A stretch of DNA of 64,000 nt. Origin: a virus. The translations under genes and the position numbers were made by a program. Location of the stretch: positions 29,905-93,904 of the IMG/VR virus record IMGVR_UViG_3300025896_000024; one strand, written 5' to 3'. Positions 17,383 through 28,011 of this stretch are shown here, one piece after another. How positions within the stretch are numbered: position 1 is the stretch's first letter; every line of letters starts with the position of its first letter. The notes beneath the pieces were generated by a model. That model ran no database searches and had not been told where the DNA came from. It was given only the letters and a program-made list of their open reading frames with translations.

Positions 17383-20300
17383 TTAAGCCTGTATTTTAAC
17401 GTGTATTTTAAAATTATAAAAATATCCACTTCTCTTATTATATATTAATCTAAAACTCAATCCATCGTTTTGATAACTTTGAATATTGTAATTAGTCAAT
17501 GGTTTAAATCCATTATCAGTTAATTCCGATACATATTTAGTAGAATAGAATTCAGTTTTTAAATCTTTACCCTCTATTCCATATATTGTAATTGCATCTA
17601 TAATAAATCTTGGAGAAATATTGTAATCTGCATATATTTTTAAATCATCATCTAGACTTGTTTTATCGCCATACGAGTTTTCAGGTATTACATACTTTTC
17701 AAATTTTGAAGTAATTCCATCTTCTATTAATTCTGATAAAATAGCATCTGGTAAATAAATATCTGCAATAATTTGTGAATCATCCTCATACCAGTGTATT
17801 GAAGAGGTATTCAATAAATTTAATCTAACCTTGTCCAGCGCGTCTAATGAAAATTCTTGAGTATTTGTATAATTTGTAATATCATACTCATTTTTAACTT
17901 TCATTATAGTAGAGGATAAAAACGTTTTCTTTTCAACTGGACTTAATGTTCCAGTTACTGATTCACTGCCTCCTCCTGAAAGTGATTTTGTAAAATAATC
18001 GATAGAATACTTGGATTTAAACATATTAATTTGTTTCTTATCAATTGCCACCTCTCCGATTTTAGGATATAGTGGTAACTTATCAGATGTTTGAGAAAGT
18101 TTTAATATATTTTTAGAATCCTCTGCATTTGTTTTATGGAAAAAATAGTTATCAATATATCCATAGTTTGCATTGACTTCTTTATATGAATCAAATGCAA
18201 TTGAAATATTATTAAATTTATTATAAATTAAATTTGTTCTTTCATTAATAACTTCTCCATCCAATATAATTTTATTATTTGTATAGATATCAGAAAATGT
18301 AATAATATTATTAAATGATGGATTATACGCTCCATTCATTCTTCGTAATAATGTTATATAACCACCATCGGCTCTATCTGTTATTATACTACCAATCTCT
18401 CCTGATGACAATTGATATGCTTTGGGTCTATATGGGTCAGTCTCTGACCTTATTAGCGATGGTTTAATAATATCAACGCCTGATTCTATATTTAATACAA
18501 AATCATTAAGAGTAACACTAGAATCAATATTAATTGTAGTGTATGTTATATCTCCAAACTGATTAAATCTTTTTGTAAAGTTATATGCATTTACTTCATT
18601 CAATATATCCGTAAACCCGTTTCTACCTCCCTTTGAATATTTAAATTCTCCATTAATTGCAATAAGAGAAAAGTTTGATGGATTTAGTCTGGTAGAAGGA
18701 ACTGTAGTTTCTCCATTAATTATATCAAATTTCCACGGCCAACCGCCTACCCTAACACTTATATCATTAATAACCTCAAGTACCTTTACCGCATAAATAC
18801 TACCAAGCGCCTCGAAATATATCCATGAATATTCTCCAAACTCATCACGCGTAATAACTTTTTTAAATTGAGCAGTACCATCCAGGATTGAAAACTGCGA
18901 AGCTTTCAGAATTGATTCTTGATCCATGTTAGTTGAGTGAAAGTCTGAATTATCAAAATCAATGAAAAATGGTATATTAGTATCTAACACAGTATTATTA
19001 ACCTCAATATCTGATAAAGAATACATTTGGTATCTATCAATATATTCAACATCATTTTCTACTACATTAATTTCTACGATAACACATATAAATTTAAAAA
19101 TATCATTTTTAACAACATTGAAATTAACAGTATTATTTTCTATAGTTGGTCCACTATTATAATTGAATACCACACCAAATTTATAATCATTAACATTTGA
19201 GTCTGCTATAAATTCAGAAGGTACTTCTTTTTGATTTTCTTTTCTTTTTAAATAAGAGTACCTAAGTCCTCTAAATACTGCAGATGAATTTCTCTCGGAG
19301 TTTCCAATATCAAATTTGCTCCAAAGTTTTTTATAGGTATTGTCATACCACACATCATCAACAGAATCATAATATCCATTCCAATTAAAGTGAACATCAA
19401 AATAATTAAAATTAGTATCTTTTAATCTATCCATTGTTATTCCTTCATCCGCATTAAAATTTAAATAATTATTAAAATCTAATTTGCCAGTTCCATATAA
19501 TCTAAATGGTATTTTATTGATATGAAAGTGCTCCATATTCATTAATTCTACCTTTCTTCCTGATTCTATTTCAATATTTGGAGAAAGATTATCTTCACCA
19601 AATGCTTCATTTACATTTAATACATATGGAAGATTTCTAGCGTTAGTTGCATTTTTTAATTCAAATTTACAAATAGTAGGAACGATTCTACTTAATATTG
19701 CAGTTTCCTTTAACTGATTTTCATTAAGTCGATCGTATTCACTTTCTATAATTTGTTGTACACTATCTTTATATATAGTCTCAGACTCTAGCACTCCATT
19801 TAATCCATCGTACGACGCCAACGAAATCATATCGTTATCATATACCAAATCTCCTAGTTTTGAATTTTTTGTAGAATAAAAATCAAAATCAAAATCTTTA
19901 AAATCATATGCTGAAAATAAACCATGTGAAACTCTATATGGTTCATATATTTCAAATGTATTATCATTAGATAATTTAACTGGAGTATTTAAAACTACTC
20001 TATAAAAATCAATATTGAATGGATCTTTTTCTATTTCAATTATTTGAACAAATATATTTGAATCTTTTTGTTTTACCCATTCTCCGGATATCACATTTCC
20101 TATTTCTTTTTTATCAACGAGTATTGATTGTCCTTCATTTGAACCTCCAATCATTGTATATATGCTCCAGTGACTAAATACTGTGTTTGTTGTAATAGGG
20201 ACTAATGAATCCACTAAACCAACATCGTTTAACTCTCCTGAATCTATTGTAACAAAATCAACAAAATTTAAATTATAAACACCAAATGCATTTTGCCTTC

Positions 20301-21789
20301 TTCTATTTCCTGCTGAATAATCTTCAATAATAACAGAGGTACCATCCACTGTAACTTCATATGTTATAATTTCTCCATTTTGTATTGCAGATGAAATTGC
20401 CATGGCAATTTGTTGTAAACTCCCCTGATTTGAAAATTTATTACCGCTTGCTCTTCCTGGTAAAATAGAAGGATCTGCAATAACAATATAATCTCCTAAA
20501 TTATATTGCGAAATCCCTAATTCAGTTTTATCGCATATAAAAAGTCTATCATTTTGATTAGGCACGTTAATTACTGTAAACTTAATAAATCCTCTAGAAT
20601 TAGGAGTATTTGAAGATGCTGTAACAATCTTGCCATTCTTCGCAAATCCAGTAAACATATCTGCTCCTGTTTTATTAGGAGAAATAATCAATCTGTGGTT
20701 TGGAATTGTTATTGCATTCTTTAAATTATAAAAATTACTATTCTTATCTTTAACCCATCTTAATTGTGGAATATCGAAATCAGATGCGCGTGGAAACATA
20801 TCTAAATGTGTAATTGTTCCAATTGGATTATAAGAGCTTGAATAACTATTTGAATTTACATTAATAATTCCAGATATACTCATTCCTTCACTATCAAAAT
20901 ATCCTTCGTCGTGCGAATCTGCATATAATCCAAAATATCTATATATTTTATAATCATCAGCATTAATATCGTCGAATAAAAATTCAAGATTAATTATATT
21001 AGCGATTGCTATTTCATTTCTCTCAAACCCTTGCGTTATTATTTCATTGCTAAATATTTCTGGATAATCTACTTGTGTGTAATACTTATCTAATTGCTCA
21101 GCTTTGCTTATAAATCCACCATTATTTAAATCAATTCCATTAAACGTTGTCTGAGATCCTTCCGCAAAATTAACAGTAAGTGATGATTCAGGAAATAATT
21201 TATCGTTAATGTGATTGTTTAAATATGTACCGAGATTTGAACCTTTGCTTAGGTCAAAAGTTTTTACAATTGTAGCATTCTTTAATAATTCCTTTATTCT
21301 TGAATTTTGACCTTGCACATTTTCAGTAAATGTATCAGAATAATCAACATCCTCTATTCTATATACGATAAAATTTGTTGGAATTTTTTTATCAAGCCAC
21401 AATGGCGCAAAAATCTTATATTGCTCATCGTATAATTTAGTAACATTATGAATAGCGCCATATTGATACTGATCCTCATACTGAAATTTATAGTCTGAGA
21501 ATACTGTGGTATCTGAATTAGATCTAAGTACTTGATATTTTTGGGTAGAAGGAAGACCTTTGTAAAATTTAGCGATATCGTCTGAGTATCTTCCGCTTGA
21601 TGATACTGCATACTTTTGATATTCTATTTTGGAAAGTTCCTTATTTGCTCTAAAAGAACTTAAGAATAAATCACCAACATTGTTAACAAGTAACTTTGCG
21701 TTACTTGTTAACTTAGGGTTTGTTCTTAAAAGTGCAAATGATTTATCATCTATTGAACTGTTTTCAATATTAGTATTAATGTTAGCCAT
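17383..21789 (-). CDS. Very large structural protein (1468 residues), tail or baseplate
   Basis: The longest frame in the window. It is acidic, beta-rich and packed with Asn, Asp, Tyr and Ile, with no signal peptide, membrane helix or enzyme motif. The N-terminus begins MANINTNIENSSIDDKSFALLRTNPKLTS at low complexity. It lies 3 bases before the collagen fibre gene and after the 1212-residue gene, so it is expressed with the fibres. I do not recognise a family; a baseplate-fibre connector is the simplest guess. A candidate promoter sits inside a large hairpin upstream of its start. Confidence 0.5.
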   Translation of the reverse strand: MANINTNIENSSIDDKSFALLRTNPKLTSNAKLLVNNVGDLFLSSFRANKELSKIEYQKYAVSSSGRYSDDIAKFYKGLPSTQKYQVLRSNSDTTVFSDYKFQYEDQYQYGAIHNVTKLYDEQYKIFAPLWLDKKIPTNFIVYRIEDVDYSDTFTENVQGQNSRIKELLKNATIVKTFDLSKGSNLGTYLNNHINDKLFPESSLTVNFAEGSQTTFNGIDLNNGGFISKAEQLDKYYTQVDYPEIFSNEIITQGFERNEIAIANIINLEFLFDDINADDYKIYRYFGLYADSHDEGYFDSEGMSISGIINVNSNSYSSSYNPIGTITHLDMFPRASDFDIPQLRWVKDKNSNFYNLKNAITIPNHRLIISPNKTGADMFTGFAKNGKIVTASSNTPNSRGFIKFTVINVPNQNDRLFICDKTELGISQYNLGDYIVIADPSILPGRASGNKFSNQGSLQQIAMAISSAIQNGEIITYEVTVDGTSVIIEDYSAGNRRRQNAFGVYNLNFVDFVTIDSGELNDVGLVDSLVPITTNTVFSHWSIYTMIGGSNEGQSILVDKKEIGNVISGEWVKQKDSNIFVQIIEIEKDPFNIDFYRVVLNTPVKLSNDNTFEIYEPYRVSHGLFSAYDFKDFDFDFYSTKNSKLGDLVYDNDMISLASYDGLNGVLESETIYKDSVQQIIESEYDRLNENQLKETAILSRIVPTICKFELKNATNARNLPYVLNVNEAFGEDNLSPNIEIESGRKVELMNMEHFHINKIPFRLYGTGKLDFNNYLNFNADEGITMDRLKDTNFNYFDVHFNWNGYYDSVDDVWYDNTYKKLWSKFDIGNSERNSSAVFRGLRYSYLKRKENQKEVPSEFIADSNVNDYKFGVVFNYNSGPTIENNTVNFNVVKNDIFKFICVIVEINVVENDVEYIDRYQMYSLSDIEVNNTVLDTNIPFFIDFDNSDFHSTNMDQESILKASQFSILDGTAQFKKVITRDEFGEYSWIYFEALGSIYAVKVLEVINDISVRVGGWPWKFDIINGETTVPSTRLNPSNFSLIAINGEFKYSKGGRNGFTDILNEVNAYNFTKRFNQFGDITYTTINIDSSVTLNDFVLNIESGVDIIKPSLIRSETDPYRPKAYQLSSGEIGSIITDRADGGYITLLRRMNGAYNPSFNNIITFSDIYTNNKIILDGEVINERTNLIYNKFNNISIAFDSYKEVNANYGYIDNYFFHKTNAEDSKNILKLSQTSDKLPLYPKIGEVAIDKKQINMFKSKYSIDYFTKSLSGGGSESVTGTLSPVEKKTFLSSTIMKVKNEYDITNYTNTQEFSLDALDKVRLNLLNTSSIHWYEDDSQIIADIYLPDAILSELIEDGITSKFEKYVIPENSYGDKTSLDDDLKIYADYNISPRFIIDAITIYGIEGKDLKTEFYSTKYVSELTDNGFKPLTNYNIQSYQNDGLSFRLIYNKRSGYFYNFKIHVKIQA

Positions 21790-21804
21790 GTATAAGACTC
21801 TTTT

Positions 21805-21849
21805 TGTTTAGATTATATATCCCTTGTATAGTTGGGACTAATCTAAACA
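21805..21849 (-). promoter_or_regulatory. Large hairpin containing a promoter-like motif upstream of the 1468-residue gene
   Basis: Eleven-base perfect arms TGTTTAGATTA (21805-21815) and TAATCTAAACA (21839-21849) enclose a second small stem (TCCC/GGGA). The GATATATAA word at 21821-21813 lies in the loop and the arm nearer the gene. A transcript starting there would lack the distal arm and could not form the hairpin. Confidence 0.45.
21813..21821 (-). promoter_or_regulatory. Candidate late promoter for the 1468-residue gene
   Basis: The minus strand reads GATATATAA, 24 bases before the ATG at 21789. It is the same word and spacing as before the genes starting at 45372, 62280, 35390 and others. 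Confidence 0.45.
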
Positions 21850-21854
21850 ACGTC

Positions 21855-24800
21855 CTACCATTGTGTTATCTCAGGGAATGAATAGTTTATAGTATTATCA
21901 CTTAGGTATTTTCTTCTACCCCCAGAGGTACCACCGATTACATTAGTATTATAATTAGTTAACATAGAACTGGTAATATTATTTATGTTCTTACCTTGCG
22001 TTGTATATTTTGAGTAAACTTCAATATCAAATTGAAAATCCATATTTGAAAAATCTAAAATATCAATACCTATTTTCTTGGAATACGTTAAATTAGTAAG
22101 AGTATTTGCAAGTACACCACCAACTCTACCCGTTCCAGTATCTCCAACTCCATAATAATCTGTCATTCTATATTGAAATATTAAATCAACTGTGATTGCA
22201 TTTGCAGATCCACCTGGAATTATTTTCTTTCCATTTTTATTAGAAGATGAAACTACTAATGAATTTATATTAAGAGGAGACATATATAAGAAAGATCCAC
22301 ATGATCTTCCTCCTAGTAAATATTGATCTTCTGGCGCAAATCCATTTTTAATAGTAGATCTAGGACCAACTGTACCATTATTCGTTATAGTATTTATTAT
22401 TCTAAGTGGAGTTTGTTTAATTCCATGAATATCAGTAGATCTTCTAGGCGCGGTTTTTGGCATACCTACCATTCCATAACTAATGATTTCTAATGGAGTT
22501 TTAGCACCATTTTGCAATAATGGATGTGAAGAATGCATAAATATTCCAGCATCATAATTTGAATTAGTAACAGTAGATACTGCTGTCCTTTGAGGGGTAG
22601 TTCCTGAAAAAGAACCTGACCATATAAAATCAGTAGAACCGTTGTCAGAAGTCCAATTAGTTATAACGGCGTTATCAAAATTTGAAATTCCAGCTCCTGA
22701 AATTATAGGATTTGTAGTATAATTGAATTTAAGTCCATATTCATATGAGTCATACCCATATCCTGAATTAGGGTCAATATCTCCATTAGTTCCCTCTGTT
22801 ATAACATATAAATTATCATCGTTTGCAATATTTCTAAATCTTGAATAAATGAATTGTCCCTTTAATTGAATTGACTGATCTGGTCCATTATTAAAATAGG
22901 TAGCGTCAGTAGCTCCTGTGATGTTTTGATAAACAATAGGAACTAAGTCATATCTAGCTTCTTGTCTGTAATAATCACTGTTATACACAGGATCTGGTGT
23001 TCCAGTTCCAATACCAAACCTGGTATTAGTTGTAGAAATTGGAGCAGGTTGCGTAATATCACCCACTATTCTGCTTATTAGTTCAAGATCAGATGCTTTA
23101 GTATTTGATAATTCTATCTTAAAGTTTTTAGTAACGATAGCACCTTTACCATTTGTTGTAGGAATCTCATTAACATAATATCCTGCAAATAATTGAACTG
23201 TTGTATTATTAGTTACTGGTGTTACGTTACCATCTTCATCAATAATTTTTACTAATAATTCTCCAGTAGTTTTTTCAATAACGGCACGTAAACTCAATAC
23301 TTCATTTTGAAGAGCTAATAACTTTTCATAAACTGAAATAGGAGCTTGTTGGTCTGTTAAAAACCCAGAAGCAATTGAATTAGCGTTGTGGGAATACGTG
23401 GTATCACCTGTGGTAAATGAATCTTCAACATGTTTATAAACACCCGCCGATTCTAAATCTGCCTTAATAGATACCTTTAACGCATCCATTTCATTTGACT
23501 TTATTGTATCACTTAATACATCAGTATTAATCTCAGCAACTGGAAATTCTATTTTATTAATATCTGACCATACTGACTCAACTGGATTTGCTGGAAATCC
23601 TGCCTCAGAAATAGACTTAACCATAAATTCAACGATTTCACCAGGAACTATAGGAAGATCAAATGAATTAAAGTTAACTGCATCCGCATCTTCTTCTCCT
23701 TCTATAATCCATACATATTTTCCTTCAGTATTCATCTGTCTTTTTCTAACAGGTCCTAATACTTCAGTCCAGTTCGAAAACGCTGCTGTTTTTTCAGTTT
23801 GATTTGTTGAATCTGTAAATTTAATTTGGTCAACAGAAGCAGTTTTACCAGAAGTAGAAACATATCTATATCTAATTTTAAATTGAACAACTTCTTGTGA
23901 AACTTCATTACCTATTTTCTTTGGTTCTGGAATAGACCAAAATCCTCTAACTCTAAATTTTGGAGCAACTGTCTGTAAATCTGCAGACTCTGCTGACGAT
24001 TTAATCTCAGTTACAATAGATGAGAATAATTTTGATTCAGATTCTCTCTGTGATATTAATGAACTAAGCTCATTAATATGCGTATCCTTTTCTGCACTTG
24101 AAGAAAACTTCTTAGTATTTACTAAAGATTTTTTTTGTTTAATAGATTCATCTAATTTCTTTAAAGATTGTTCTGTTGCAATCTTGTCAGATTTTAGTTG
24201 TTTAATCTTATCTGTGTTTGTATTATCAGTAAGGTGTTTATTAATTTGAACAACTTTAAAATTTGTTGCATCAATCGTAGGTGAATCTGGTACAATTCCA
24301 ACTGAACTAGGTGGAATATAATCTACCTTTAGTGATTTAATAAATTGTCCAAAGTCAGAAACTTGATCTCTATAATATTGTGCTAATGTCATAGAGACTC
24401 CAGTTGTATCTGTAATCTCTAATTCATTTGAATAAAATGCAATCCCAGGCGAAAAGTTCTCCGCTGGGATTTTAGAGTTAGGATCGATTGGTTTTACAAA
24501 GACAACTTGTCTTTCATTATATCCAACTTTAACTTCAATATCTAAATTGGTATCTACGTCTTTATAGATTCCAAGTTGATTTGCACCAAGTTTTACAACC
24601 TCTGAACCTTCTAATAATAAAAGTTCTAATTGTGAAGTTGAATTATCTATAGAAACGATTTGGTATCGTGTTCTATAATTACCAGAATTAATAATTAGTG
24701 AATCGCTAACCTTTAATGTTTCCGTATCTTTAAGCGCTTTTGCTGAATCAGTATATGTTAATTTATTAACCGTATATAATTTTATGGTTTTAGTCTGAGA

Positions 24801-25493
24801 TACCCCATCAATAATATAATTCTTTTCAGCATTATCTATTTTAGTAACGTCAAAGGCTCCACTATATTGTATTAATCGCATCGGCATATCTAAAACCTCA
24901 GCGTCAACATAATATTTATATGCATTATCAAGTATTGCAGTTTTAAATGTGATATAGTCAATTTCACTTCCACCTTTATAAATTTCATCAAATGCAGTAC
25001 TAGTTGCAGCATCTTCGTAATCAAAAATAAATCTTTCAACATAAACCTTTTCTGTTTCAACTGGAATTTGACCAGTGACATCAAGGTTTATTGTTAGTAA
25101 TGGATTAAGAAAATCCTCGAAAAATTCATTTAATTTAGTAGTGAACGTTGTTGGAGTTGCAAGTGATGTAATATCCTTAGATGGACCTTTTAATCTTGCA
25201 GTATGGATAGTTCTATATGAACCATCCTTTAATCTTACGTTTGCATCAGATCCTTCAAGACCACTGATTGAATTAATATTATTATTTAATCTTTCAATTT
25301 CTCTTTTCAAATATCCAAACGCTGGAATTTGAATGGTCTCCATGGACCCTGTCTTGCTATTATAAAGATCAATAACCACCGTTTCTTTATTGGTGGTTAT
25401 TGCTTCATTAATTCTATTAAAAGTTTCTAATGAGTTAGTGTTTAACTCCAAAAACTGTTCAAGTAATTGTGATATTGAATTGCTAGTGCTCAT
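21855..25493 (-). CDS. Large structural protein (1212 residues) with central coiled coil
   Basis: 1212 residues. The N-terminal part is mixed. A charged coiled coil spans about 420-498 (LKSDKIATEQSLKKLDESIKQ...). After it comes a fibronectin-III-like stretch (VVQFKIRYRYVSTSGKT...FSNWTEVLGP). The C-terminal 450 residues are Gly/Asn/Thr-rich beta structure ending with a conserved-looking YLSDNTINYSFPEITQW. No catalytic motif. By position it is a virion protein between the 643-residue structural protein and the 1468-residue one. The start is 1 base after the previous stop. Confidence 0.5.
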   Translation of the reverse strand: MSTSNSISQLLEQFLELNTNSLETFNRINEAITTNKETVVIDLYNSKTGSMETIQIPAFGYLKREIERLNNNINSISGLEGSDANVRLKDGSYRTIHTARLKGPSKDITSLATPTTFTTKLNEFFEDFLNPLLTINLDVTGQIPVETEKVYVERFIFDYEDAATSTAFDEIYKGGSEIDYITFKTAILDNAYKYYVDAEVLDMPMRLIQYSGAFDVTKIDNAEKNYIIDGVSQTKTIKLYTVNKLTYTDSAKALKDTETLKVSDSLIINSGNYRTRYQIVSIDNSTSQLELLLLEGSEVVKLGANQLGIYKDVDTNLDIEVKVGYNERQVVFVKPIDPNSKIPAENFSPGIAFYSNELEITDTTGVSMTLAQYYRDQVSDFGQFIKSLKVDYIPPSSVGIVPDSPTIDATNFKVVQINKHLTDNTNTDKIKQLKSDKIATEQSLKKLDESIKQKKSLVNTKKFSSSAEKDTHINELSSLISQRESESKLFSSIVTEIKSSAESADLQTVAPKFRVRGFWSIPEPKKIGNEVSQEVVQFKIRYRYVSTSGKTASVDQIKFTDSTNQTEKTAAFSNWTEVLGPVRKRQMNTEGKYVWIIEGEEDADAVNFNSFDLPIVPGEIVEFMVKSISEAGFPANPVESVWSDINKIEFPVAEINTDVLSDTIKSNEMDALKVSIKADLESAGVYKHVEDSFTTGDTTYSHNANSIASGFLTDQQAPISVYEKLLALQNEVLSLRAVIEKTTGELLVKIIDEDGNVTPVTNNTTVQLFAGYYVNEIPTTNGKGAIVTKNFKIELSNTKASDLELISRIVGDITQPAPISTTNTRFGIGTGTPDPVYNSDYYRQEARYDLVPIVYQNITGATDATYFNNGPDQSIQLKGQFIYSRFRNIANDDNLYVITEGTNGDIDPNSGYGYDSYEYGLKFNYTTNPIISGAGISNFDNAVITNWTSDNGSTDFIWSGSFSGTTPQRTAVSTVTNSNYDAGIFMHSSHPLLQNGAKTPLEIISYGMVGMPKTAPRRSTDIHGIKQTPLRIINTITNNGTVGPRSTIKNGFAPEDQYLLGGRSCGSFLYMSPLNINSLVVSSSNKNGKKIIPGGSANAITVDLIFQYRMTDYYGVGDTGTGRVGGVLANTLTNLTYSKKIGIDILDFSNMDFQFDIEVYSKYTTQGKNINNITSSMLTNYNTNVIGGTSGGRRKYLSDNTINYSFPEITQW

Positions 25494-25494
25494 A

Positions 25495-27426
25495 TTATCT
25501 TATAATTTCAAGTTCAAACGTTTTGTTTGTTTGGTCTACACATATTAATTCAATATATGGTTTTAGGCTTAATAGATTTGATGTATCTAATGTTGCCTTT
25601 AATAACCATCCATTTTGTTTATCAGTGTATATGTTAATTTTATTAGTTCCCAGTGATGGTAGTAAATTTTTAAAAGAGAACTTAATTATTTGTCCTTTTT
25701 TCCAATTATTAATACTATCATCTAGGTATATATTCAAATCTCCTGATAACACTCCAGTATTGGTATGAATTCTTATTAAGTTTTCATAAGGTCTTACTCT
25801 TGTAATAAGGCCTTTAGATGCAGTTAATGTCATATTGAATAAATTAGAAGATCCAATTAAATTTCCAGTAATCGCAGAAATAAAATCATATTCAAAGATA
25901 TCATTCAATGTATATCCATAATTAGTGTTTACTAATTTTATAGAAGACTGTGTTGATTTATCTATTGTCATTCCATCACCACCTGATAAAACATCAGTAT
26001 TGTATTGTACTTCTGTTGGTATCTGTCCATTGATTACTTGGTTTAATCTAGAGTTAACTGAGGTAATCATATCTAAAATAGATGTAGAATTAGCATAATT
26101 AAGAGTGGCATCCTCTAGGGATTTCTCTAGTGCACTCACCCTAACCGATAGATCAGCCGCTTCGCCCGATGTCATTAATAAATCTTCAACGGTTGCTAAT
26201 CTATCAACGATACTTGCATATCTATTATTAGCTTCAACCATTAATTTCGCAGCATTTTCTAAAGCAGTGGTTGTGTCTAAGAAAATGTCCATTGAAAATG
26301 TGGTAAAGTCATTAATATTAGACTCAACTCCTACATTATCCAATGAGGAATTAAATTTAACATTAAGCTTTAATGCAAACGCATTACCATTTAATCCAGT
26401 AACATCGTTTGGTTTATATTTTGTCAATTCTGGAATATACCATCCAGTTGAATTAGGATCATTTTTAAAATTATCTAAAAGGATTATACCATATAGATTT
26501 GTTGATCTATTTACTACATTCGATTTAGAATATAAATCATAGTAAACTAAAATTGCATTAAATCTAAAATCTCCACCTCTTTTAGAATAATCTCCAAAAT
26601 TATTTAATGTAGGATCATTTACTATTTTAGCATATATGGATGAGTTCCATTCAATTCCATAATTATACGAAGTTCCTGGATCCAAGTCTATAGTACCATC
26701 AACATTGTCAGCAAGAGAGTCTAACGTTAGATTAATATCCGGATGTGATTGACCACCTCTTCCATTTATCTCTGATCCTGGTAAATAATTTGAGGCAGTT
26801 GTATTATAATTTGAAGATTTAAATAAAATGTCTGGACTATATCCAGCATATGATGGAACATTTACAAATATTTCATTGTAAGTATTTCCTTGATAATTCT
26901 TGTCATTAGATACATCAATGTTTCCAAGGTACTTTACAACTCTATTATAATTATTACCAGTATCGGTGGTATCTTCATTCTCAGTCACTCTAGAATATCC
27001 AGAAATGGCCTCCTGTGTGGTTGCAGGTTTAACTTCAAATGCACCTAAGTGATGTAACCATTTAAAGAAAACTTTCTCAGCATCCGACGCATATATTGAA
27101 GGATCAAAATCGTCATCAGTCAAAATGAAGTTTTCAAAATTCAGTGCGTAGTTTTGCAACGTTTCTGCAAAACTAACGTTTGCATCGGCATTTGGAATAT
27201 ATGATGATGCGGGTGAAGCTCCCCCTTCGAATAAATTTTCGAATTGGATGTAATTTTCACCATTTGAAGGAGCAGCAACTACCGGAATATCAACGAGCGC
27301 AAATTTAGAATATTCAAAATTAATATCTGGATTATAGTATGCTCTCGTTAAGTCCCTAGCTGCACCTGAAAATGCATACATAGTTCCTCCTTGTTCTTGA
27401 GGTATTCTTATTAATGGTGTTGCCAT
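25495..27426 (-). CDS. Structural protein (643 residues), baseplate or fibre-associated
   Basis: Begins MATPLIRIPQEQGGTMYAFSG. A beta-rich N-terminal two-thirds is followed by a helical, probably trimeric coiled-coil stretch at about 395-470 (ALENAAKLMVEANNRYAS, then VSALEKSLEDAT) and a C-terminal beta domain. This order suits a trimeric attachment protein. It sits in an almost gapless run of structural genes (20 bases after the previous gene, 1 base before the next). No family recognised. Confidence 0.5.
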   Translation of the reverse strand: MATPLIRIPQEQGGTMYAFSGAARDLTRAYYNPDINFEYSKFALVDIPVVAAPSNGENYIQFENLFEGGASPASSYIPNADANVSFAETLQNYALNFENFILTDDDFDPSIYASDAEKVFFKWLHHLGAFEVKPATTQEAISGYSRVTENEDTTDTGNNYNRVVKYLGNIDVSNDKNYQGNTYNEIFVNVPSYAGYSPDILFKSSNYNTTASNYLPGSEINGRGGQSHPDINLTLDSLADNVDGTIDLDPGTSYNYGIEWNSSIYAKIVNDPTLNNFGDYSKRGGDFRFNAILVYYDLYSKSNVVNRSTNLYGIILLDNFKNDPNSTGWYIPELTKYKPNDVTGLNGNAFALKLNVKFNSSLDNVGVESNINDFTTFSMDIFLDTTTALENAAKLMVEANNRYASIVDRLATVEDLLMTSGEAADLSVRVSALEKSLEDATLNYANSTSILDMITSVNSRLNQVINGQIPTEVQYNTDVLSGGDGMTIDKSTQSSIKLVNTNYGYTLNDIFEYDFISAITGNLIGSSNLFNMTLTASKGLITRVRPYENLIRIHTNTGVLSGDLNIYLDDSINNWKKGQIIKFSFKNLLPSLGTNKINIYTDKQNGWLLKATLDTSNLLSLKPYIELICVDQTNKTFELEIIR

Positions 27427-27446
27427 TTAATGTATGTTTATATTTA

Positions 27447-28010
27447 TTATGTAGGATATGTTACTGTTGCGTTAATTGCTGAAACTACATAGAATTTTGA
27501 AATTATACTAGAATACATCAATGTAATAGATCCTGATGCCTTAATTGTAACAACAGTAGGACCTTGAAGTTTACTAACATTTAAATTTATTACTCCATTT
27601 CCCGCAATTAATGTGATTAATTGGCCATCTTCCGCATTTGGAAGTACAATTGGAGAACTAAATGCACCCAAAATATATGTAGATGCTAGATATCCAGCTG
27701 TTGGAATAGTAGTAATCCCAGTTTCTATATTCAAAATTAATGCATTTTGTAAAGTTACCTTTGCATTGAAAATAGATGCAACGTTTGCCGTAATATCAGT
27801 TGAAGAAACAACCAACGTGTCTATTGTACCATTGTTTGTTCTAAGGGTACCTCCCTTAATCTCGCCAGTTAATGATAATGTTTGATTTGTTGTATTTAAC
27901 ACTGATGCAAAGTTACCAAGTTGGGTATTTAATGCACTAAAATTATTGTTAATTACAATTCTTGATGAGGAAACACTGTCGGTTCCTAAGATAGTTGTTA
28001 TACTTGCCAT
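27447..28010 (-). CDS. Small fibre-like protein
   Basis: 187 residues. The N-terminus contains RIVINNNFSALNTQLGNFASV, a pattern often seen at the base of phage fibre proteins. The rest is Thr/Ser/Ile-rich regular strands consistent with a beta-helix or beta-sandwich. There is no cysteine, signal peptide or enzyme motif. Starts 1 base after the 920-residue wedge-like gene. A short fibre or whisker is the likely role; the identification rests on composition and position. Confidence 0.45.
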   Translation of the reverse strand: MASITTILGTDSVSSSRIVINNNFSALNTQLGNFASVLNTTNQTLSLTGEIKGGTLRTNNGTIDTLVVSSTDITANVASIFNAKVTLQNALILNIETGITTIPTAGYLASTYILGAFSSPIVLPNAEDGQLITLIAGNGVINLNVSKLQGPTVVTIKASGSITLMYSSIISKFYVVSAINATVTYPT

Positions 28011-28011
28011 T

